Source: Gemmatimonadetes bacterium 13_1_40CM_69_22 (lineage in GTDB: Bacteria > Gemmatimonadota > Gemmatimonadetes > Gemmatimonadales > GWC2-71-9). Taken from it: 64,000 bases of DNA. The position numbers were made by a program, and so were the translations under genes. Where the stretch lies: assembly GCA_001917665.1 (NCBI GenBank), contig MNEL01000045.1, forward strand, positions 38,964-102,963, given 5' to 3'. Positions 16,901 to 25,531 of this stretch are shown here, in pieces. Each line of letters begins with the position of its first letter. The first letter of the stretch is position 1. Below the pieces are notes generated by a model that did no database searches, had not been told where the DNA came from, and saw only the letters and a list, made by a program, of their open reading frames with translations.

Positions 16901-17595
16901 ATCGTGGCGCCCGCGAAGTCGTCAGGGAGCAGCTTGTTGGTGCGCGCCTTGTCGACCAGCGTCTCGTAGGTCGCGTGGAACGCGGCGAAGTCCATCCGCT
17001 CAGCGTGCTTGATCACCGGGACGACGAGGGCGCGACTCCCGTCCTTCTTCTCGACGTCCACTGCGAGCCCCAAGTTCACGCCCCGCGGGTCGAGGCGGTG
17101 CGGCTTCCCCGCGACCTCCTGGAACGCGTGCGTCATGACGGGGAGCTGCTTCGCCGCCTGCACGATCGCGAACCCGATCAGATGCGTGAACGAGATCTTC
17201 TTGCCGCTCGCGGCGAGCCCGGCGTTCAGCTCCTTGCGGCGCGCGTCGAGCGTGTCGACCACAGCCTCGCGGAACGACGTCGCAGTAGGCACGGACAGCG
17301 AGTCCGTCATGTTCTGGACGAGACGCGCCGCAGGACCGGTGATGGGGGTGAGGCCGGCGTTCGGGGTTCGGGGTTCGGGACTCGGGGCTTGCGCCTGCGT
17401 CCCGAGGCCCGAGTCCCGGGGCCCGAGCCCCGCGACCTCCTCGCGGCTCGTCGGGATCACCGGCAGCTCGGCGAGCTTCCCGTTGTCGAAGAGGTTGCGC
17501 CATTCTTCGCCCACCGAGGCGGGGTCGCGCAGGTACTGCTCATACATCACCTGCACGAAGGCGGCGTTGTGGGTGCCGAAGACGAACTGGCTCAC
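13993..17595 (-). CDS. kgd: Multifunctional 2-oxoglutarate decarboxylase/dehydrogenase with acyltransferase domain
   Basis: 1200 residues starting GTG 17595. Residues 1-40 are the E1o N-terminal helix that docks to E3. Residues 82-310 form a 2-oxoacid dehydrogenase acyltransferase domain without a lipoyl domain, with catalytic H279 in YDHRVIQGAESG. Residues 345-1200 form the thiamine-diphosphate E1 part (GMAHRGRLNVL, GDASFAAQGVVAETF, ANNQVGFTT, PHGYEGQGPEHSSAR, NMGPQKFM). The layout equals mycobacterial KGD/SucA, a TCA-cycle enzyme making succinyl-CoA or succinate semialdehyde. Oddly, the two linkers (residues 55-81 and 316-342) are encoded by inverted heptamer elements and have similar sequence (GLG...PSPEP). 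No E2/E3 genes are adjacent. Confidence 0.93.
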   Translation of the reverse strand: MSQFVFGTHNAAFVQVMYEQYLRDPASVGEEWRNLFDNGKLAELPVIPTSREEVAGLGPRDSGLGTQAQAPSPEPRTPNAGLTPITGPAARLVQNMTDSLSVPTATSFREAVVDTLDARRKELNAGLAASGKKISFTHLIGFAIVQAAKQLPVMTHAFQEVAGKPHRLDPRGVNLGLAVDVEKKDGSRALVVPVIKHAERMDFAAFHATYETLVDKARTNKLLPDDFAGATITLTNPGTIGTVASVPRLMKGQGSIIATGAIRQIGPAKVMTLTSTYDHRVIQGAESGLFLREVDSLLQGEERFYEQVAETLGIAALGTRGSGLGTATARALPSLEPSAPSPDLKHVAAAMALVKAFRNFGHMAARLDPLGSEPPGDPALDPGPLGLTAEIMARIPADVLRIYVAGRTLAEAYPELQKTYCGTIAYEVEHIGSHVERLWLRQVVESGQHRTPLSAEQKQKLLSRLTAVEGLERFLHKAYLGQKRFSIEGLDALVPMLDQTIELAGASGARRVVLGMAHRGRLNVLAHIVGLPYETIFAEFEGGRHVEGTLTPEGGTGDVKYHHGADGVYQTASGKPVNVTLSPNPSHLEAVNPVVEGRARANQTNRRGRDPIHDGTVALPVLIHGDASFAAQGVVAETFNLARLRGYTTGGTIHLIANNQVGFTTDPKEGRSTDYSSDLAKGFDAPIIHVNADDPEACLAAVRLAMMYRDKFHADVVIDVVGYRRHGHNEGDEPAYTQPLMYERIKQTPTVRHRYAEQLAGERVLDVAQADTEAERFYQRLSEIQQSLKAHLSEAGAGEEPQRISGAQQAVAEPDTTVASPVLSGLNEQLLVVPAGFSLNPKLKKQLERRRGALTEGAIEWAHAETLAFASLLVEGTAIRLTGQDTERGTFSQRHLVLHDTVNGQRYAPIQNLPAARAPFELHNSPLSEFACLGFEYGYAAAAPDALVLWEAQYGDFTNGGEVIIDQFLIAGLAKWGQTSRLTLLLPHGYEGQGPEHSSARIERFLALGADGNLRIANCTTPAQYFHLLRRQARHAELRPLVLFTPKSLLRLPQATSRIDDLTAGGFRPVLDDPEGAARRGATRLVLCSGKVYYDLVLSPRRTEASHVAIGRVELLYPLPALELAALVKRYPKISEIVWVQEEPRNMGPQKFMLPQLRELAGPGITVRDIGRPERSSPAEGYPAAHQAEQARIVAAAFAI
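16566..16647 (+). repeat. Inverted heptamer element inside kgd (second linker)
   Basis: Left arm units are GGTCGGG, GCTCGGG, GCTGAGG, GTTCGAG, ACTCGGG (16566-16600). Right arm units are TTCCGAG, CCCCGAG, CCCCTGG, TCCCGAG (16620-16647), whose complements are of the same type. The element is translated on the minus strand as part of residues 316-342, between the acyltransferase and E1 domains. The G-runs lie on the template strand and could form a quadruplex. Confidence 0.75.
17359..17432 (+). repeat. Inverted heptamer element inside kgd (first linker)
   Basis: Left arm: GTTCGGG three times, then ACTCGGG and GCTTGCG (17359-17393). Right arm: CGTCCCG, AGGCCCG, AGTCCCG, GGGCCCG, AGCCCCG (17398-17432), the facing orientation. 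It encodes most of residues 55-81 of the 2-oxoglutarate enzyme, between the N-terminal helix and the acyltransferase domain. Its unit type matches the second linker and the run at 55937. Confidence 0.8.
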
Positions 17596-17611
17596 GAAAA
17601 CAAATCTAACT

Positions 17612-17639
17612 AGACGTCAGACGTCAGACATCGGACGTC
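17612..17639 (+). repeat. Heptamer run between kgd and the serine hydrolase gene
   Basis: Four phased units: AGACGTC, AGACGTC, AGACATC, GGACGTC. The run occupies nearly all of the divergent promoter region between the two genes. A TATATT (17642-17647) directly follows it and could be a -10 box for the hydrolase gene. The same unit type makes up the element at 25532-25587. Confidence 0.7.
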
Positions 17640-17656
17640 AGTATATTCTGCGAGCC

Positions 17657-18547
17657 ATGTTGAGACGCAGCTTCCTGTTGCTGGTCTTGCTCCCGTGCAG
17701 CGCAGCTGCAGCCCAGACTCCGAGCCCGCTCCGCGAGCGGCTGGCGGCGCGGATCGCCCGGGCGCCCGCGTCGGGCGTCGGCGTCTACTACAAGCGCCTC
17801 ACGCGCCCGGACTCGCTGCTGCTGGGCGCCAACCTCCGATTCCACGCCGCGAGCACGATGAAGGTCCCGGTGATGATCCAGATCTTCCGGGACGCGGACG
17901 AGGGGCTACTGCGACTCGACGACTCGCTCGCCGTGCGCGCCGCGTTCCCGTCGCTCGTGGACGGCTCGCCGTTCGACGTGGACAAGGCGGACGACTCGGA
18001 CTCGACCTTGTATCAGCGGGTGGGCGGCACGGCGTCGATCCGCGAGCTGCTCGACCTGATGATCACGCGGTCGTCGAACCTCGCCACCAACCTCCTGATC
18101 GACCGCGTCGGCGCGCCGCGGGCACAGGCGTCTGCGCGCCTGCTCGGAGCGTGGTCGATTCAAGTGTTGCGTGGTGTGGAAGACGGGAAGGCCTACCGTG
18201 CGGGGCTCAACAACACGACCACCGCGCGCGACCTGGGCGCGCTGCTCGCCGCGATCGCTCAGAACCGGGCGGCGAGCCCGTCGTCGTGCGAGGAGATGCT
18301 CAGGATCCTGGGGCGCCAGGAGTTCAACGAGGGGATTCCGGTGGGCGTACCGCCAGGAACCCGCGTCGCGCACAAGACCGGTTGGATCGGCGGAGTGGTC
18401 TACCACGACGCGGCGCTCGTGTACCCGCCGAGCGGGAGTTACGTGCTGGTGGTCCTGACGGGCGGCATCAAGGAGGACAGCGTGGCACACAATCTCGTGG
18501 CGGACCTGTCGCGGATGGTGTACGCGGCGGTCGCGGCGGCGCCATAG
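17657..18547 (+). CDS. Class A beta-lactamase-fold serine hydrolase
   Basis: 296 residues, ATG 17657, exported (signal FLLLVLLPCSAAAAQ). The penicillin-recognising fold is clear: S66-T-M-K69 (SxxK), S139-S-N141 in place of SDN, and HKTGW (KTG). I cannot find the omega-loop Glu-x-x-x-Asn (E166) that class A enzymes need for deacylation; the matching region reads GLNNTTTARDL. The protein may therefore be a peptidase/esterase or a poor beta-lactamase rather than a resistance enzyme. It is divergent from kgd, and its 3' end overlaps the decayed RCC1 gene in opposite orientation. Confidence 0.85.
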   Translation: MLRRSFLLLVLLPCSAAAAQTPSPLRERLAARIARAPASGVGVYYKRLTRPDSLLLGANLRFHAASTMKVPVMIQIFRDADEGLLRLDDSLAVRAAFPSLVDGSPFDVDKADDSDSTLYQRVGGTASIRELLDLMITRSSNLATNLLIDRVGAPRAQASARLLGAWSIQVLRGVEDGKAYRAGLNNTTTARDLGALLAAIAQNRAASPSSCEEMLRILGRQEFNEGIPVGVPPGTRVAHKTGWIGGVVYHDAALVYPPSGSYVLVVLTGGIKEDSVAHNLVADLSRMVYAAVAAAP

Positions 18548-20147
18548 CCCCGGTGTAGGGCTGACCGAGCACTCGGACGGGCGCCGGACGGTCCGTTGTG
18601 GTCCCGTCGCCGAGCTGGCCGTTCGAGTTTTGTCCCCAGCAGTACGCGATGCCGGCGGTGGCGAGCCCACAGCTGTGCGTGTCGCCTGCGGCCACCGACG
18701 CGAACCGGAGTTCGCCCGACACGGCGAGCGGCTCCCCAACAGTACGCGCGGCCGTCGGTCGTGACCCCGCAGGTGAAATCCGAGCCGGCGCTGATGGTGC
18801 TGAAGGCCAGCCCGCCCGCGACAGGCACGGGCGTCGAGGAGGGACGCGTCGAGCCGTCGCCCAGCTCGCCCGAGCGATTGTCGCCCCAGCAGTACGCGGC
18901 GCCCCCGGCTGTCACGCCGCAGCTGTGGCGGGCGCCCGATTTGAGCTCGCTAAACGGGCGCGCGCCCTGCACGAGGAGGGGACGCGCGCTCAGCAAGGAC
19001 CCGCCGCTACCGAGCTGACCGGTCTGGTTGTTCCCCCAACAATAGGCCGTGCCCTGAGCCGCGAGGGCGCAAGTGAAGCCGTCCCCGACTGTGATCGCGG
19101 CGAACGACACGTCGCCGGCCACGCGGATCGGCGTCAGGCCGAGCTTAACGGTTTCCGTTCCGAGCTGTCCCGTGCCGTTGTCGCCCCAGCAATACGCGGC
19201 GCCTTCGTCGGTGAGCGCGCAGGCGTGGCTGAACCCGGCGGAGAGCGTCCGGAACGACAATCCGCCCGCGACCGCGACGGGTGTCGGGCTCCCTGCGACC
19301 GACCCGTTGCCGAGCCGCCCGCGCGCTCCGCTCCCCCAGCAATAGGCGGCCCCACCCGCGACCAGCCCGCACGTGAACCGGCCGCCGCCGCTGACGGTAA
19401 CGAAGCGATGGTCTCCCCTGGTCCGCACGGCCGTGGCGTCGTCGCCGGCCGCGCCGTTGCCGAGCTGCCCGTAAGCGTCGCTCCCCCAGCAGAACGTGGC
19501 GCCGCCTGGGGTCACGCCGCAGGTATGGGTGGAGAGCCCTGGGGCGAGCTCGCTGAGCTCCAGGATTGCCACGGCGATCGTGGCCGATCCAGTCTGCCCC
19601 TCGCTGGTGGCCGTGAGCACACCGCTGCCGGGCGCGTGCCCCGTCACCACGCCCGCGGGCGTAACGCTGACCGTCCCTGGGTCCGAGCTGGACCAGGCGA
19701 CGACCCGCGCGGCCAACGCGACCCCGCGCCAGTCGCGGGGCGTGGCCGACAGCTGCACTGCTCCCCCGACGACGATAGTCTGGTCGCCCTGGTCCACCGT
19801 CACGGATGCCACGGGGGCGAAAACGGTGAGTCGTGCGGCGCCGCTGCTCTGCTCGGCGGTGGCCGTGATGATCGCGGGGCCGTGGCCCACGCCGGTGACC
19901 AGGCCCGTGGACGACACGGTCGCCACGAAGGGGTCGGAGCTGGTCCAGTGGACGCCGCGCCCGGTGAGGGAACGACCGGCCGAGTCGAGCAGCGTTGCCT
20001 GCAGCTGGAGCATGGAGCGCGCGAGGACGGTCGCGGTGTCCGGCGTGACGACGACCGAAGCCACCGGTGCGACGGGCGCGTCCGCTTCGCGGCACCCTGC
20101 CAGGAGCAGGGCGGCTGTCAGCCCGGACCTGGTTATGCCACGCGCCG
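18468..20147 (-). pseudogene. RCC1-repeat / Ig-like lipoprotein, decayed
   Basis: The reading frame from about 20140 encodes a lipoprotein signal (LTAALLLAGC), two Ig-like (BIG2) domains with VASVVVTPDTATV and VASVTVDQGDQTIVV, and seven RCC1 blades, each with C(G/A)(V/L)T...YCWG and QLGNG. Defects: (1) no ATG, GTG or TTG in frame near the signal sequence. (2) At about 18735 the frame breaks; AYCWG is followed directly by the last third of the next blade in another frame (EPLAVSGELRF), so about 16 codons plus a frame unit are lost. (3) After the final blade the frame runs into the opposing hydrolase gene without a natural end. Such repeats recombine easily; collapse in the assembly is also possible. 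Confidence 0.7.
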
Positions 20148-21446
20148 CTACGACACCCGTCGGGTCTTTCTCCGCATGAAATCCATCAGGATGAACTGCC
20201 CCAGCGTCATCGTGTTCGTGAAGTAGGCTTTGCCGCGACAGATCGCCGAGACCTTCTTCACAAACTCGACCAGGCTCCGGTCCCGCGCCAGCATGAACGT
20301 GTTGATCAGGATGCCGCTGCGCCGGCACAGCGCGACCTCGCGGTAGGTGGCCTGGAGGATCTGGGGGTCGAGCCCCATCGAGTTGACGTAGATCTTGCCG
20401 TCGGGGAGTGTGAGCGCCGATGGCTTGCCGTCGGTGATCATGATGATCTGCCGCATGTCCTTGCGCTGGGACATGAGCATGCGGCGCGACAGCTTGAGCC
20501 CTTCCGCGGTGTTGGTGTGATACGGTCCCACCTGCGCCCGCGCCAGCTGCGCGAGCGGAATCTCCTCGGCCGTGTCGTGGAACAGCACCACCCGCAAGGT
20601 GTCGCCCGGGAACTGCGTGCGGATCAGGTGCGTGAGCGCGAGCGCCACCTTCTTGGCCGGCGTGAAGCGATCTTCTCCGTACAGAATCATCGAGTGCGAG
20701 CAGTCGAGCATCAGCACCGTCGCCGACGACGACCGGTACTCCGCCTGGTGCACCATCAGGTCGTCATACTCGAGGTTGATGGGCACGCCGAGGCCTTCGC
20801 GCTGCAGGGCGTTCGTGAGCGTGGCATTGACGTCGAGGTTGAGCGTGTCGCCGTACTCGTACGGCTTGCTGACGGCCTCGGCCTCGATCCCGGTGGCGAG
20901 GTGCTCGGTGTCGTGGGCGCCGAAGCTCGACTTGCCGATGCTCCCCAGCAGGTGTTTCAAGGTCCGGTAGCCGAGAAAATCGATGCCCTTCTCGGTGAGG
21001 TTGAACTGCACTTGCTGAGCGGCTTCCTTGGCCATCCCGCCGGGGCCGAACAGCGGCTGCTGCCCCGACGGCATCTTTGGTGCCTCACTGACGTTCAGGT
21101 AGCCTTCCTCCATCAGTTTTTGGACGATCTTGTCGAGCAGCTCCGACAGCTGGCGCTGCAGGTCGGCGTCGCGCTCGGCGTCCCCGCTGGACTCGCCGCG
21201 CAGCAGCTTGAGCATTTCGGGGGTGAGCTGCCCCGACTCCATCAGCGCCTGGAGGATCGCCTGGCGCAAGGCGTCGAGCGAGCGGTCGGAGTCGTCCTCC
21301 CCGAACTCGCCCCAGAACGGGTGGGAGTACGCGCCTCCGGCGAAGCCCGATTGGAGCAGAAAGTCGGCGAGCTGATCGAGCAGGCCCTGGAGGTTGATCG
21401 TGTCGGCCAGCTCGGGGAGGTAGCGGCTGTACGTCGTGTATTTCAT
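20148..21446 (-). CDS. VWA-domain protein, likely partner of the AAA ATPase
   Basis: 432 residues from ATG 21446 (GGGAG seven bases upstream). The N-terminal 230 residues are helical ([24 protein letters not shown] at the start). The von Willebrand A domain follows, with an intact MIDAS: D-C-S-H-S near residue 247, Thr and Asp later in TNTAEGL and MITDGKPSA. This VWA protein is typically encoded with a MoxR/Mg-chelatase-like ATPase (family knowledge); the ATPase is at 25590-27062, four genes away. It is cytoplasmic: no signal peptide. Its 3' end borders the RCC1 pseudogene on the same strand. Confidence 0.85.
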   Translation of the reverse strand: MKYTTYSRYLPELADTINLQGLLDQLADFLLQSGFAGGAYSHPFWGEFGEDDSDRSLDALRQAILQALMESGQLTPEMLKLLRGESSGDAERDADLQRQLSELLDKIVQKLMEEGYLNVSEAPKMPSGQQPLFGPGGMAKEAAQQVQFNLTEKGIDFLGYRTLKHLLGSIGKSSFGAHDTEHLATGIEAEAVSKPYEYGDTLNLDVNATLTNALQREGLGVPINLEYDDLMVHQAEYRSSSATVLMLDCSHSMILYGEDRFTPAKKVALALTHLIRTQFPGDTLRVVLFHDTAEEIPLAQLARAQVGPYHTNTAEGLKLSRRMLMSQRKDMRQIIMITDGKPSALTLPDGKIYVNSMGLDPQILQATYREVALCRRSGILINTFMLARDRSLVEFVKKVSAICRGKAYFTNTMTLGQFILMDFMRRKTRRVS

Positions 21447-21490
21447 CGGCTCCCTACCACAAATATCGGGCGACGGCGAGCTTTCCCGCA

Positions 21491-22714
21491 ATGGACGAAC
21501 CCGCGCGCGGGTTTCGCTTTGGGGCGCTCTCCCACCGCAACTTCCGGCTGTTCTTTCTCGGACAGGGCGTTTCTCTCATCGGCACCTGGATGCAGAACGT
21601 CGCCCAGGGGTGGCTGGTCCTCGAGCTGACGAACTCGCCCTTCTACGTCGGCCTCGTCTCGGCGCTCGGCTCGCTCGGCGTGCTGCTGCTCACGCTGTAC
21701 GCCGGCGTGATCGTCGACCGCACCAACAAGCACCGGCTGGTGATCCTCACACAGTCGCTGTCCATGCTCCCGGCATTCGCGCTCGCCTGGCTCGTGTGGA
21801 CCCGGGCGGTGGCCGTGTGGCAGGTGGCCGCTCTCGCCGCGTTCCTGGGCGTCGTCAACGCGTTCGATATCCCGGCCCGGCAGGCGTTCATCGTCGACCT
21901 GGTCGGCAAGGAAGACTTGATGAACGCGATCGCGCTCAACTCTTCGGCGTTCAACGCGGCGCGCGTGGTCGGCCCCGCGGTGGCGGGCGTGGTCATCGGT
22001 GCGCTGGGCGTGAGCGTGTGCTTCTTCCTGAACGGGGTGAGCTACCTGGCGGTGATCGCGGGGCTCCTGGCGATGCGTCTCCCGCCGTACGTCGCGGACT
22101 CCCGGAGGGGGTCCGCCTGGGCGGGACTCTCCGAGGCGGTCGCCTTCATCCGCAGCGACCGGCGCATCTGGACGGTCGTCGTCCTGATGGCGGTGTTCAG
22201 CCTCTTCGGGTTCCCCTACCTGGTGATGATGCCGGTGTTCGCCCGCGACGTGCTACATCGGGGCGTCACGGGTTACGGCGTCATGATGACGGCGGTCGGC
22301 ATCGGGGCGCTGATCGGCGCGCTCGCCGTCGCGTCGCTCGACCGCCGTATCCGGAAGGGCCCCACCTTGATCGCGGCCGGCGCCGCGTTCGGGCTGCTGC
22401 TCGTGGCGTTCGCTCTCTCGAAGCTCTATCTCCTGTCCGTGGGGCTGCTGGCGCTCACCGGCGGCACGATGATCGTGAACAACGCGCTCGCCAACACGAC
22501 GATCCAGGAGATCGTGCCCGACCAGCTGCGCGGACGGGTCATGGGGTTCTATGCGTTCGTGTTCGTGGGCCTCGCGCCCCTCGGCTCCTTCCAAATAGGT
22601 GCGCTCGCTGAGCGGATCGGCACGCCGGCCGCCGTCGCGTTGGGAGGCGCGGCGACGGCGCTGGCGGTGGCGCTGGCGGCGTGGCGGGTGCCGGAGCTAC
22701 GGCGGACCGCGTAG
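21491..22714 (+). CDS. MFS transporter, EntS-like exporter
   Basis: 407 residues, ATG 21491, twelve hydrophobic segments. Family marks: LSHRNFRLFFLGQGVSLIGTWMQNVAQGWLV at the N-terminus, the loop motif DRTNKHR after segment 2, and QLRGRVMGFYAF before segment 10. These place it with the MFS_3/enterobactin exporter-like group of major facilitator proteins, which pump small molecules out using the proton gradient. The substrate cannot be told. It is divergent from the VWA gene (44-base gap) and convergent with the protease gene. Confidence 0.9.
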   Translation: MDEPARGFRFGALSHRNFRLFFLGQGVSLIGTWMQNVAQGWLVLELTNSPFYVGLVSALGSLGVLLLTLYAGVIVDRTNKHRLVILTQSLSMLPAFALAWLVWTRAVAVWQVAALAAFLGVVNAFDIPARQAFIVDLVGKEDLMNAIALNSSAFNAARVVGPAVAGVVIGALGVSVCFFLNGVSYLAVIAGLLAMRLPPYVADSRRGSAWAGLSEAVAFIRSDRRIWTVVVLMAVFSLFGFPYLVMMPVFARDVLHRGVTGYGVMMTAVGIGALIGALAVASLDRRIRKGPTLIAAGAAFGLLLVAFALSKLYLLSVGLLALTGGTMIVNNALANTTIQEIVPDQLRGRVMGFYAFVFVGLAPLGSFQIGALAERIGTPAAVALGGAATALAVALAAWRVPELRRTA

Positions 22715-22719
22715 CGCTG

Positions 22720-23940
22720 CTACAGCAAACGCCGCAGCTGGAGCGTCACGCGGATCGTGTCGGCGTCGCGCCTCAGGACGAGGCGGCGCAGCGCGCCTTT
22801 GACGCGCAGCGCCCGGCGCACGTCGCTCAGGCCGGCATCGGCCACCGCATGCCCGTCCATGAGCAGCAGCTCGTCGCCGACCCGGATTCCGGCGCGCTCG
22901 GCCGGGCTGTGCGGGACGACGTACTCGACCGCGATGTGCCGGAGCTCCGGTCCCTGGGCCGTCAGCCGCAACCCGCTCATGTCGTAGTCGCACCGCGCCG
23001 CGGCTCGCGGCTCGATGATGACACGGCGGCGCGCATAGTCCACGATCAGGCGCGAGTCCTCGAACACCGGGTTTCCGATGACACCGTCCAGGTCCGTACG
23101 GGCCAGGAATCCCGTACGCTCGCCGCCCAGCCCTGTGGTGGGGGAGGCGACGCGCAAGCCGGCGAGCCGCAGCTCCTTCAGGCGCACCAGGGTCCCACGC
23201 AGCTGCCCGGCCAGCCCGGTACCGATCGGCGCCTCGATGGCCGGCGACACGGCCCCCGCCAGACCGTGGCGTTCCACGAACGGGACGGTGAGGATCAGGC
23301 ACAGACCGGACGCCCCCGTGTCGAGCAGCAACCGGGCCGGGATCGGAGGGCGGCCCGGGACCGTGATGGACCCGTGGAGCAGCGGCCGGTCGTCGCCAGC
23401 GGCGAAGGGCACGACGGTGCCGGAGCCCGCGTAGTGGTAGCGCGCCGGGTCGTACAGCCGCACGCGCTGCTCGCGGTAGTCGATCTCCACCGTGAAGCGT
23501 CGCAGCACGTCGTGGCCCACGAACCCCCGCTCGGGCCGCCCGCTCGCTTCGCTGACGCCGCGTAAGGCGTACAGCGCCACCTGATAGTTCGGCAGCGCGA
23601 GACCCGCGAGGTGCATCGTGTCGACGACCGCGGCCGACGCCGTTTCGGCCACTTGGGGGGCGGGAGCCCCTGGAGCCGCCACCGGGAGGGCCCCGGTGGT
23701 CCACGCCCACTCGCGATCGAGACCGGTGTGGGAGGTGCCGGTGTCGAGAATGAGCCACGCGGAATCGCGGTTGACCACGCCGTGTACGTACAGCAATCCC
23801 CCGTACGGCTCGAATGACATGACCGCGACGGGTGGAGCGCTCTCGGTCGCAAGGGACGGGGCGGGTGCCGGCCCGCGCGCACAGCCCGAAACCAGCGCGC
23901 AGGCCGCCGGCACCGCGCACGCCGTCCCCAGCGCGCTCAC
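22720..23940 (-). CDS. Retropepsin-like aspartyl protease with PDZ domain, lipoprotein
   Basis: 406 residues from GTG 23940, overlapping the upstream kinase stop as GTGA. Lipobox LVSGC at C20. There are two aspartyl-protease lobes in one chain: LILDTGTSHTG (D66) and LLLDTGASGLC (near residue 205), separated by a GHDVLRRFTVEIDYREQRVRLYDP strand set. A PDZ domain (HSPAERAGIRVGDELLLMDGHAV) occupies the C-terminus. The chain is thus a pepsin-like duplicated retropepsin tethered to a membrane and facing the periplasm. The much longer open frame covering 22720-27021 is a shadow of other genes and was not used. Confidence 0.85.
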   Translation of the reverse strand: MSALGTACAVPAACALVSGCARGPAPAPSLATESAPPVAVMSFEPYGGLLYVHGVVNRDSAWLILDTGTSHTGLDREWAWTTGALPVAAPGAPAPQVAETASAAVVDTMHLAGLALPNYQVALYALRGVSEASGRPERGFVGHDVLRRFTVEIDYREQRVRLYDPARYHYAGSGTVVPFAAGDDRPLLHGSITVPGRPPIPARLLLDTGASGLCLILTVPFVERHGLAGAVSPAIEAPIGTGLAGQLRGTLVRLKELRLAGLRVASPTTGLGGERTGFLARTDLDGVIGNPVFEDSRLIVDYARRRVIIEPRAAARCDYDMSGLRLTAQGPELRHIAVEYVVPHSPAERAGIRVGDELLLMDGHAVADAGLSDVRRALRVKGALRRLVLRRDADTIRVTLQLRRLL

Positions 23941-24572
23941 GTCCACCGCCGCCGCCGCGCCTCCGCCACGATCACCGCCGCCGCGCCGTCCAGCCCCAGC
24001 CGCTCGGTGTTCACCACCAGGTCGTAGTTCACGAAGTCGTGGCGGTGGCGCCCGTAGTACGTCTTCACGTACTGGTCGCGCTGGCGGTCGGTCTCGTCCA
24101 CGACCTGCTCGGCGCTCGCGGGGTCCACGCCGAGTCGCTCGACGGCGAGTTTCATGCGCCACGGCTTCGGGGCGACGACGTAGACGTGCAGGGCATCCGG
24201 CCGCTGGGCCAGCACCGCTTGCGCGCCGCGGCCCACCAGCACGATCCGGCCGTGCGCCGCGGCTTCGGCGATCACCCGCTCCGTCATCTTCACGATCGTC
24301 GCCTCGTCCTGTTCGACGCGCGGTGCGGTGGCCGACGCGATGAACATCTCCGGCGACGCCACGGCGAGCGTGCGGGCCAGCCGCTCGAGCAGCCCCGGCG
24401 CCCGCTCCTCGCGCTGCGCCACCTCCTCGACCGGCAGGCCGGCGCGCTGCGCCACCTGGTCCACGAACTCGTTGTCGATCACCGTCCAGTCCAGCCCGAC
24501 GGCGACGAGGCGCGCGACATCGGATCCGCCCGAGGCGTACTGCCGGGTGATGGTGATGACCGGCGGGGCCAT
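23937..24572 (-). CDS. Cytidylate kinase-like family protein
   Basis: 211 residues, ATG 24572. It starts PPVITITRQYASGGSDVARLVA: the position of a P-loop, but with the GSGG(S/G)EVA-like loop of the cytidylate-kinase-like family instead of GxxxxGK(S/T). Further marks are VLVGRGAQAVL and DETDRQRDQYVKTYYGR. This family is found widely and may phosphorylate a nucleotide or act in regulation; the substrate is unproven. It sits between the SPFH gene (3-base gap) and the aspartyl protease gene (4-base overlap). Confidence 0.85.
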   Translation of the reverse strand: MAPPVITITRQYASGGSDVARLVAVGLDWTVIDNEFVDQVAQRAGLPVEEVAQREERAPGLLERLARTLAVASPEMFIASATAPRVEQDEATIVKMTERVIAEAAAHGRIVLVGRGAQAVLAQRPDALHVYVVAPKPWRMKLAVERLGVDPASAEQVVDETDRQRDQYVKTYYGRHRHDFVNYDLVVNTERLGLDGAAAVIVAEARRRRWT

Positions 24573-24575
24573 GGC

Positions 24576-25493
24576 TCAGGGCTTCAGGTTCTTGCGCAGG
24601 TCGCCGATGTTGAGCAGCGGCAACCCGCCCTCGGTCGGGACGAAGATGATCAGATTGCTCGAGCTCTTCATGTCGTGCAGCACCTCGATCCACTGCTTGG
24701 TGAGCGCCTCGGGGGAGAGGGTCTGGTTCAAGAGCCGCTGCTGCTCGGTCTGGAGCCGGGCCACTTCCACCCGGTGCCGCTCCGTCTCGATCTGCTGCTC
24801 CTGCGCGATCTTGTTGTTGATGGCCTGCACCACCTGGGGCGGCGGTTGCAGGTCGCGGAGGAAGAACGCCGTGACCGTGGCGATGCGGAAGTTCCCACCG
24901 CCGGCGCGGGGTCGCGTCACCAGCGCGGAGTCCACCAGCGCTTCCATGGTGTTCGCAATTTGGGTGCGCTTGGAGATGTCGTTGATCGAATACTGCACCA
25001 TGCCGTCGCGCACCCCCTTGCGGATGGCGTTGAGCACGGCGCCGCGGATCTGGTCTTCTTTCCCGATCTCGGTGAAGATCTTCGGTGCCTGCATCGGATC
25101 GATCTGCCAGCGGATCGACACCTCGACGTGCATCCCCATCTGCTCGCTCGAGAGCGCCTCGATTGCCTCGATCTGCTCGCCGCGCGTGGGCCACTGCTCC
25201 TCGCGGGTGGAGTAGCGCTCGATCGAGGACCAGGGGGGAACGAACCGGATCCCGGCGAGCAGGGGCCCGGGGTCGGTGTAGCCGAAGGCGTGCCGCACGC
25301 CGACCTCGCCGGGGTCGATCACGACCATGAGCGACCCGATCCCGACGGCCAGGGCGACCGCCGCCAGGCCGTAGCCGGCGAGCCGCAGCAGGTTGACGAC
25401 GGGCCCGGGACGCTGAGACCGGAGCGTCGCGGCGGCGAGCACCAGGGTGAACGCGATGGCAAGGAGCACAGCGGCGGAAACGAGCTTGCCCAT
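24576..25493 (-). CDS. SPFH/prohibitin family membrane protein
   Basis: 305 residues, ATG 25493. Two hydrophobic segments at the N-terminus (residues 5-22 and 36-55), then the SPFH/Band 7 domain (VIDPGEVGVRHAFGYTDPG, SIRWQIDP, RDGMVQYSINDI), then a charged coiled coil (AINNKIAQEQQIETERHRVEVARLQTEQQRL). Such proteins form large membrane rings or microdomains that gather proteases (prohibitin/HflK, family knowledge). Its neighbours, an AAA ATPase on one side and a membrane protease on the other, suit that role. Confidence 0.9.
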   Translation of the reverse strand: MGKLVSAAVLLAIAFTLVLAAATLRSQRPGPVVNLLRLAGYGLAAVALAVGIGSLMVVIDPGEVGVRHAFGYTDPGPLLAGIRFVPPWSSIERYSTREEQWPTRGEQIEAIEALSSEQMGMHVEVSIRWQIDPMQAPKIFTEIGKEDQIRGAVLNAIRKGVRDGMVQYSINDISKRTQIANTMEALVDSALVTRPRAGGGNFRIATVTAFFLRDLQPPPQVVQAINNKIAQEQQIETERHRVEVARLQTEQQRLLNQTLSPEALTKQWIEVLHDMKSSSNLIIFVPTEGGLPLLNIGDLRKNLKP

Positions 25494-25531
25494 GGGGGCT
25501 CCGAGGGGGAGAGACGGAGAGAAGATACTGC

